Position numbers and translations under genes: made by a program. A DNA stretch of 64,000 nt from positions 1,240,001 to 1,304,000 of the forward strand of contig NZ_CP059275.1 in the NCBI RefSeq assembly GCF_013694365.1, written 5' to 3'. Below are positions 58,231 to 64,000 of the stretch, piece by piece (position 1 is the first letter of the stretch; every line of letters starts with the position of its first letter). This stretch comes from Limosilactobacillus reuteri. GTDB taxonomy: Bacteria; Bacillota; Bacilli; Lactobacillales; Lactobacillaceae. The notes below the pieces were generated by a model, which made no database searches, was not told where the DNA came from, and saw only the letters and a program-made list of their open reading frames with translations.

Positions 58231-59211
58231 ATGGGGTTAATTATTTTGGAAACAAAGACAAAAAAGAAACGGCGGCATCCTTGGCGATGGCTCATTGGAA
58301 TTGTAGTTGTAATCGCTGTGGCAATCTTTGCCGCTAGTAGCTATTTTTTCTCGGTGGCAATGGTACCGGGGCATAAGGATTTTATTAATAATTCAACTAA
58401 AATTTCACGAAATGATCCATTGTATGAGCAGAAAATGTGGTTTAAGCATGCCAAAAAAGAAAAATGGACAATGAAATCGGCTAGTGGAAATTATAAACTA
58501 GTTGCTGATTACATCCCTGCTGCTAAACCGACAACTAAAAATGTGGTAATTGCCCATGGATTTATGGGTAACAAAGAGAAGATGGGCGAATATGCCGCGC
58601 TTTTCCATCAGATGGGGTATAATGTTCTAATGCCAGATGCGCGTGCTCATGGTCAAAGCCAAGGGAAATACATTGGTTATGGATGGCCAGAGCGTTACGA
58701 TATTCGCAAATGGATTAATAAACTTATTCGGCATAATGGGGAAGATAGCCAAGTAGTCTTATTTGGTGTTAGCATGGGTGGTGCGACAACAATGATGACT
58801 AGTGGCATTAACCTTCCGTCACAAGTAAAAGCATTTGTCGAAGATTGTGGATATACGAGTCTTAATGATGAATTGAATTATGAAGCCGGTAATTTATATG
58901 GGATTCCGAAGTTTTTACGGGTGCCATTAATAAGTACGATGAGTTTAATTAATCGGGTGAAGAATGGTTTTTACATTCATGAAGCTAGCTCCTTAAATAT
59001 GCTGCATCATAATCATCGTCCAATGCTATTTATCCATGGAGCAAAAGATAATTTTGTTCCAACTGAAATGGTTTATCGCAATTACCGTGCAACAGAGGGA
59101 AGTAAAGAATTGTGGGTAGTGCCAGGAGCAGCGCACGCGAAGTCATATGCGACCCATCCTAGCGAATATCGGCGCCATTTGACAAAATTTTTAGATCACT
59201 ATATTAAATAG
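58231..59211 (+). CDS. Membrane-anchored alpha/beta hydrolase
   Basis: A 326-residue serine hydrolase with a basic N-terminus (KTKKKRRHPWRW) and one transmembrane helix at about residues 21-45; the catalytic domain is probably outside the cell. The nucleophile is in FGVSMGGATTM, acid in HGAKDNFVP, histidine in AAHAKSY. HGFMGNK is the oxyanion loop. Related to BAAT/peptidase S9-like hydrolases common in lactobacilli. Substrate unknown. Confidence 0.88.
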   Translation: MGLIILETKTKKKRRHPWRWLIGIVVVIAVAIFAASSYFFSVAMVPGHKDFINNSTKISRNDPLYEQKMWFKHAKKEKWTMKSASGNYKLVADYIPAAKPTTKNVVIAHGFMGNKEKMGEYAALFHQMGYNVLMPDARAHGQSQGKYIGYGWPERYDIRKWINKLIRHNGEDSQVVLFGVSMGGATTMMTSGINLPSQVKAFVEDCGYTSLNDELNYEAGNLYGIPKFLRVPLISTMSLINRVKNGFYIHEASSLNMLHHNHRPMLFIHGAKDNFVPTEMVYRNYRATEGSKELWVVPGAAHAKSYATHPSEYRRHLTKFLDHYIK

Positions 59212-59568
59212 ATGCTTGCAATTATTGTTACGATGTTTGTTGCAATCGAACATTTAGGTATTATGGCCTTAGAAATCTTTGGTAACCCGGCACAGCAAGC
59301 CAAGGCGTTTGACTTACCGCTTAAGTTTACGCAACAGCATGAAGCACGGGTTTCATTTGCTAACCAGGGGATTTATAACGGCGCCTTAGGAGCAGCTATC
59401 ATCGCCAGTTACTGGTTATTTAGTGGGGCAACCTTAGTATTAGTATGGCGAATGCTCTTGGTTTTTGTGATGGTTGTTGCATTATTTGGTGCACTTACTG
59501 CAACCAAAAAAATTATTCTAATTCAATTTTTACCAGCATTGATTGCTTTTTTACTTACATTTCTTTAA
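59212..59568 (+). CDS. DUF1304-family membrane protein
   Basis: A 118-residue protein with four predicted helices and the family pattern EHLGIMALEIFG near the start and NQGIYNGALG in the middle, matching DUF1304. Function unknown. Confidence 0.85.
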   Translation: MLAIIVTMFVAIEHLGIMALEIFGNPAQQAKAFDLPLKFTQQHEARVSFANQGIYNGALGAAIIASYWLFSGATLVLVWRMLLVFVMVVALFGALTATKKIILIQFLPALIAFLLTFL

Positions 59569-61530
59569 ATGGAAATGATTTTAGGCATTGTTCTTCTATT
59601 GACTGCTGTTGTTGCAGCTAATGTTGTTCATCTTGTTTACCCTAAGATTCCACTATCCATCTATCAAATTATTGCAGGAATTCTTTTAGCATCCCTGCCT
59701 ACTGAGGCCACTAACTTTACCATGCATCCAGAATTATTCATGATGGTGATCATTGCTCCTTTAATGTTTAATGACGGGCAGAACCAATCATTCCGTTATC
59801 TTTCAAGCAATATCAAATCGATCCTATCAATGACTGTTGGATTAGCACTTGTAACGGTTTTGATTACTGGTAGTTTTTTACACTGGCTTCAACCAGGAAC
59901 GTTCTCCTTAGCACTCGCCTTTATGTTGGCTGCGATTGTTACGCCGACTGATGCGGTCGCTGTAAAGTCAATTACTACTAATATGAAAGTACCGAAAAAC
60001 GTTAATGGTGCTCTGGAATATGAATCCCTCTTTAATGATGCATCGGGAATTGTGCTTTTAGATTTGGCGCTGGAAACCTACCGTTCTGGACAATTTTCGC
60101 TTGGTCATGGAATCTGGATCTTTGTTTATGTTTTCTTTGGCGGAATTATCTTCGGAGCAGTGTTAGGGAGTCTGTTAATTAGTCTCCGTACTAGTTTGAT
60201 GCGAAAACATGTTGATATTGGCTCCATCGTTATTCCGATCAACGTAATGACTCCCATCGTTGTTTACTGGTTAGCTGAAGAACTACACCTTTCAGGAATC
60301 CTAGCCGTCGTTGCAGCGGGAGTTGTTCATAGTATCCTCTATGATCGAATGCGGCTTACATCTACTAAAGTGCAAATGTCTACTACCACTATTTGGAACA
60401 TCATTAGCGATGCGTTAAACGGGTTAGTATTTGTTCTTTTAGGGGTGATGCTTCCGCCGGTACTTGGAAGGACTTCTTGGCAAAATCTGGGTGCAATCGT
60501 TGCCTTAGCCTTTGCTATCTATATTATTACAACCCTTTTAAGATTCTTATGGGTCCGGTTTAAGCTCGTCAACATTCAATCGACTAACCTCAACCGTGAT
60601 AGTCTCTTAATGGCGTTAGGAGGAATTCACGGAACAATCACTCTGGCATTGGCTTTCTCGCTGCCAGTTCTGATTAACAACCATCAATTTGCGTTCCGTA
60701 ATTCAATGATCTTGATTGCCGCAATTGTTATTTTGATTAGTATTGCTGTTGGCGCAATTGGGTATCCAATTATTTTACCGCCTAAATCTAAGAGTTATTC
60801 GAAGAGTGAATTTCAAAAAGAACTTATTAAAACAGTTCAATATGCTATTAATGAGCTACGGACTTCAGAAAAATATTCCCCAGAAAAAGCCGTTGTTATT
60901 GACCAATTGAGTAGTCAAATGACGCAATACCACGAATTTAATCGTAATGTTTATAGTCAATTAATGGGTAAAGCTCATCAAATTGAATTAGCTACCTTAG
61001 ACCGACTTAACGAAGAAGGCCGAATCTCTGACAAGGAGGCCAAATTCCTCGTTAATTTTGTTACGCGGTCGATTTTCCGCGTAAATAAACACAGCTTTCT
61101 TGAATTATGGATCATCTTATGGCACCGGTTAAAATGGCGTTTTATTCGCTACCGCCATCTCAAAAAAGGATCCCGCTATAATGTGGGACCAAAATATCAA
61201 TTAACCAAGGAACAGCGCGCTGAAACAGCTGAGATCCTAGAAATAATTAATCGTGAAATCGATAAATACCTTCATTTGATTGAAACTCCACAAAACGCGA
61301 ATGAAGTTGCCATGGTACGACGGACGTACTTCCAACGAAAACGATTCTTCCTCCACGATATTTCGATGGATACCGACCTCATTACTTCTTTATTTATTGA
61401 GGCATTTCAGCTTGAACATAGTTATGTTCAAATGCAACTTGCCGATGACCAATTTTCACAAGAATTAGCAAACGCATTAAACGAACAGATCTCAACTGAT
61501 GAATTGGTTTATACTCAATCATTAGACTAA
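59569..61530 (+). CDS. Na+/H+ antiporter, NhaP/CPA1 family
   Basis: Cation-proton antiporter of 653 residues. About 12 helices occupy residues 1-410, with TPTDAVAVKS and FNDASGIVLLD carrying the ion-binding acidic residues (the N-D motif). A long, charged, helical cytoplasmic C-terminus of some 240 residues follows, rich in lysine and arginine. This is the size of CPA1 antiporters used in pH and salt homeostasis. Confidence 0.92.
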   Translation: MEMILGIVLLLTAVVAANVVHLVYPKIPLSIYQIIAGILLASLPTEATNFTMHPELFMMVIIAPLMFNDGQNQSFRYLSSNIKSILSMTVGLALVTVLITGSFLHWLQPGTFSLALAFMLAAIVTPTDAVAVKSITTNMKVPKNVNGALEYESLFNDASGIVLLDLALETYRSGQFSLGHGIWIFVYVFFGGIIFGAVLGSLLISLRTSLMRKHVDIGSIVIPINVMTPIVVYWLAEELHLSGILAVVAAGVVHSILYDRMRLTSTKVQMSTTTIWNIISDALNGLVFVLLGVMLPPVLGRTSWQNLGAIVALAFAIYIITTLLRFLWVRFKLVNIQSTNLNRDSLLMALGGIHGTITLALAFSLPVLINNHQFAFRNSMILIAAIVILISIAVGAIGYPIILPPKSKSYSKSEFQKELIKTVQYAINELRTSEKYSPEKAVVIDQLSSQMTQYHEFNRNVYSQLMGKAHQIELATLDRLNEEGRISDKEAKFLVNFVTRSIFRVNKHSFLELWIILWHRLKWRFIRYRHLKKGSRYNVGPKYQLTKEQRAETAEILEIINREIDKYLHLIETPQNANEVAMVRRTYFQRKRFFLHDISMDTDLITSLFIEAFQLEHSYVQMQLADDQFSQELANALNEQISTDELVYTQSLD

Positions 61531-61704
61531 TTTTTTCAACAGCCTCTTTATTTATACGAACATTGTTAAGATATCGTGGAACTAGCTTCGCGTCGTAACC
61601 ACAAGGCTCGAGGCTAAGTCCGAACGATAATCAGCCCGTGCCGTGCTAATCACCGTTCTATCCTTAGCCCACCGCCTTGTCGAGGAGGTTAATTCCCACT
61701 TACT
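61531..61704 (+). repeat. Interspersed structured repeat, copy C
   Basis: The most complete copy: 174 nt following the antiporter stop. A long hairpin spans 61601-61680: ACAAGGC with GCCTTGT, GGCTAAG (61612-61618) with CTTAGCC (61663-61669), and GAACG with CGTTC further in. The first two pairs share one exact axis. It contains CTAGCTTCGCGTC at 61582-61594. AGGAGGT at 61683-61689 lies 15 nt before the next GTG and could be a weak ribosome binding site. Confidence 0.87.
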
Positions 61705-62046
61705 GTGAACGATAATAATTTAACGGACCGGATCGTTAATGCTTTATCCTATTTAAGCATCTTATTTTTACCAGTTATCTTTCCACTAATCGTGTGGATA
61801 ATTGCCAAAAGCAGTGATCGACCAACTATTGCTAAAAACGCTCGCTATGCATTTTGGAGTCAAATTTTCCCATTGTTATATGTAATAGGCGCAATTTTAG
61901 TCTTTAGTGTCTTTTCATTAAACCCCGCTAACTTCCACGGGGGCGCATTGTTTGGAATTCTCCTAACATTTGCTCTTTTATTAGCCCTTTTGTTATTTAT
62001 TTATAATATTGCCATGGCCGTGAAAATGCTGATTGGCCGTGAGTAA
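61705..62046 (+). CDS. DUF4870-like small membrane protein
   Basis: A 113-residue protein with three predicted helices and the pattern VNALSYLSILFLPVIFPLIVW plus NARYAFWSQI, resembling DUF4870 proteins. GTG start directly after the repeat. Function unknown. Confidence 0.75.
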   Translation: MNDNNLTDRIVNALSYLSILFLPVIFPLIVWIIAKSSDRPTIAKNARYAFWSQIFPLLYVIGAILVFSVFSLNPANFHGGALFGILLTFALLLALLLFIYNIAMAVKMLIGRE

Positions 62047-62700
62047 ATGAATCCTAGTTTAAAATTATTACTTGTTATTTTGCTTTCACTTGAGCTGACT
62101 TTTGTAACTAAGCTGTGGATTAACCTGATTGTCATTGTAATGTGTTTGCTAATCCTTATTCATCAGCGATTTCACTGGCGACAATTTTGCTGGTTGGCTT
62201 TTGTCCCCCTCTTTCCGGCACTAGCTATTTTTATTACAATTGTCTTCTTCAGTCCTAGTCACAGTTTTTTTGATGGAACTGCTCTTTTTAGTCGACTTTA
62301 CGTTTATGTCTGCCTTGGAACGGCCTTTACATTTACAACCGATACCTTAACGCTTGCTCGCTCATTAGAACAAAATTGTCACCTTCCTAGCAAATACGCT
62401 TATGGGGTGCTCGCCGCTCTTAATCTGATTCCGAAAATGAAACAAGCCGTTACAACTATTTATACGGCCGGACAAATGCGGGGTGTTAATTTACATTGGT
62501 GGTCACCAACGCTCTACTTCAAAGCGATTCTGGTTGCTATTCAATGGTCGGATCAATTAGCACAAGCCATGGAATCACGCGGTTTCGTAGAAGGACAAGC
62601 ACGAACAGCTACCGTAAATATCCCGATTACCAGCCACGATTGGCTTTCTTTTTTAAGTATTATTTGCCTTGTACAGATAATTGTAATTGCGTTCCCTTGA
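62047..62700 (+). CDS. ECF transporter transmembrane (T) component
   Basis: CbiQ/EcfT-type scaffold subunit of 217 residues with four to five helices. The two cytoplasmic arginine-glycine motifs, AGQMRGVN and AMESRGFV, couple the membrane to the ATPases. The next gene is a double-domain ECF ATPase. No substrate-binding S component is identifiable in the window. Confidence 0.88.
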   Translation: MNPSLKLLLVILLSLELTFVTKLWINLIVIVMCLLILIHQRFHWRQFCWLAFVPLFPALAIFITIVFFSPSHSFFDGTALFSRLYVYVCLGTAFTFTTDTLTLARSLEQNCHLPSKYAYGVLAALNLIPKMKQAVTTIYTAGQMRGVNLHWWSPTLYFKAILVAIQWSDQLAQAMESRGFVEGQARTATVNIPITSHDWLSFLSIICLVQIIVIAFP

Positions 62701-64000
62701 ATGCGATTTAATGATCTTTCATTTAATTTTGATCAGCAACCAATCCTTAAAAATATCACCGCTGAATTTACGGCCGGAAAGATTCACTTACTTACCGGGG
62801 TTTCGGGGAGCGGTAAATCCACCATTCTCAAGTTAATCGCTGGTCTCCTGCCTAAATATGGTGGTGAAATAGTTGCGGGAGCAGTCGATGTACCAACAGA
62901 TGCCCAAATTGGGATGGTATTTCAAGATCCGTTAATGCAATTTGCCCTTGATACGCCACGCCACGAATTAGAATTCACCCTAGAAAATTGCCAAGTACCA
63001 ACCGACAAAATCCCAGAACGTGTTAAAAAAGCTTTACGATTTGGTAAAGTTGATGATCTTGCTAATCGATTAATCACCACTCTTTCTGGTGGGCAACAGC
63101 AGCGCGTGGCTTTAGCAGCTGCTACGGCAATACAACCAAACGTGCTTTTATTAGACGAACCCTTTGCCAATATTGATGAAGAAAACCGCCAACTTATCCT
63201 TAAACAATTAGTCCGCCTCAGCAGTGACTATCACACAACAATTATCATTACTGACCACGATTTGCATGGTTACGAGCAACTACATCCACTGGTTTGGCAA
63301 TTAACTAAGGGACACCTTGCCCAGCTTTCCAGTAAAAATAGAAACCAACTTTTGACAGCGAGCGCTACTCCTCAAATTACCACTGTCCTTCCCCTGTCAA
63401 CATTGCCCGCGATTATCAAATTTGATGAATTAGCAATAAAACGAGATAATCATTCCTTACTTTTACCAACCAATTTAGGCATTGTTAAAAATAAAATAAC
63501 TTTATTAACGGGACCAAATGGGATTGGTAAATCTACCCTTCTAAAGGCAATTGCCCGGCTTTTGAAATATGAAGGAAAAATTGACTATGAGGGGGAAAAC
63601 ATTCAAAAAATATCACCTGGGAAATATTACAAGCATCTGGGACTAATTTTTCAACATGCAAACGATCAATTCCTAAATGTAACTGTTGGCGAAGAACTGG
63701 CATTAGGCTTTAAAACTTGCCAGAACCCCTATTTTAATCAACAACAAGTCAACGAAGCATTAGCAGCTCTTGGTCTGAACGGAAGAGAAGATCAAGTTGT
63801 TTATTCTTTGAGTGGTGGTCAAAAGAAAAAGCTGCAAATCCTGCTGATGTTAATGCGCGGACAAGAAACCTTATTGCTTGACGAACCATTTACTGGTTTA
63901 GATCCAACATCTTTAAAGACTGTCCTGCAACTAATCAAAGCATCCCAAAAAGAAAAGCCACAAACTTTGTTGATTGTTAGTCATCAATTAAGCGGACTTG
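62701..64000 (+). CDS. ECF transporter ATPase with two fused domains (cut by window end)
   Basis: Two ABC ATPase domains in one chain, YkoD-like; 433 codons are visible and the frame is open at the window end. Domain 1 has Walker A GVSGSGKST (about residue 33), signature LSGGQQQR and LLLDEPFANID. Domain 2 has GPNGIGKST (about residue 271), signature LSGGQKKK and LLLDEPFTGLD. It pairs with the T component before it to energise uptake of an unknown vitamin or metal. Confidence 0.92.
   Translation, partial: MRFNDLSFNFDQQPILKNITAEFTAGKIHLLTGVSGSGKSTILKLIAGLLPKYGGEIVAGAVDVPTDAQIGMVFQDPLMQFALDTPRHELEFTLENCQVPTDKIPERVKKALRFGKVDDLANRLITTLSGGQQQRVALAAATAIQPNVLLLDEPFANIDEENRQLILKQLVRLSSDYHTTIIITDHDLHGYEQLHPLVWQLTKGHLAQLSSKNRNQLLTASATPQITTVLPLSTLPAIIKFDELAIKRDNHSLLLPTNLGIVKNKITLLTGPNGIGKSTLLKAIARLLKYEGKIDYEGENIQKISPGKYYKHLGLIFQHANDQFLNVTVGEELALGFKTCQNPYFNQQQVNEALAALGLNGREDQVVYSLSGGQKKKLQILLMLMRGQETLLLDEPFTGLDPTSLKTVLQLIKASQKEKPQTLLIVSHQLSGL

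Overview
This window is low-GC Firmicutes DNA. The gene content points to Limosilactobacillus reuteri or a close heterofermentative lactobacillus. It encodes phosphoketolase, the heterodimeric LacLM beta-galactosidase, B12-dependent ribonucleotide reductase, D-lactate dehydrogenase, peptidases PepC and C69, a DtpT-type peptide transporter, and a cinnamoyl/feruloyl-esterase-like hydrolase. The species call is inference from families and remembered sequence similarity; no search was run.

The layout does not look like a native chromosome. Nearly every gene starts on the base after the previous stop codon. All genes read on +, there is no Shine-Dalgarno site at these junctions, and almost no intergenic DNA remains. 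Where native genes overlapped, the shared bases occur twice (lacL/lacM 17 nt, esterase/phosphoglycerate mutase 26 nt, the two MDR ABC genes 17 nt, the broken alcohol dehydrogenase 32 nt). Two of these pairs are in reverse of their native order. The simplest reading is that annotated features were cut out, each turned to its sense strand and joined in genome order. Gene order is therefore informative. Strand, spacing, promoters and most terminators are lost, and operon statements below rest on order and embedded overlaps only.

Regions: 1-6150, cysS (partial), yacL, radA, dUTPase, GNAT, rpiA, pepC. 6151-9709, a repeat, then a cystine-type ABC transporter with a cystathionine lyase. 9710-15904, esterase, phosphoglycerate mutase, membrane protein, lacM, lacL. 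15905-20919, tRNA-Leu, SprT-like protein, Tex, nadE, pncB. 20920-29157, GntR, racemase, AspT-like exchanger, MFS, tRNA-Gln, tRNA-Tyr, phosphoesterase, peptide transporter, a split small gene, tRNA-Asn. 29158-30676, XRE regulator, an IS200/IS605 (TnpB) remnant present in two opposite orientations, and a 127-bp tandem repeat. 30677-40678, D-lactate dehydrogenase with an unusual N-terminal tail, MarR plus two MDR ABC half-transporters, class II RNR, C69 dipeptidase, YbaK, GntR. 40679-51035, phosphoketolase, APC transporter, feruloyl-esterase-like hydrolase, BrnQ, ROK, Tet(M)-like GTPase, Usp, LplA. 51036-64000, further repeats, small unknowns, an XRE-ABC fusion with its permease, MFS, an orphan PTS IIC, a deleted alcohol dehydrogenase, a methyltransferase-like protein, hydrolase, Na+/H+ antiporter and an ECF transporter module cut by the window end.

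The most interesting biology is the 30-residue tail on the D-lactate dehydrogenase, which looks like a bacterial microcompartment encapsulation peptide. Also notable are a three-copy structured repeat family, a non-lipidated basic substrate-binding protein, a microhomology deletion in an alcohol dehydrogenase, and an XRE-ABC fusion. I saw no CRISPR array, prophage or rRNA gene.
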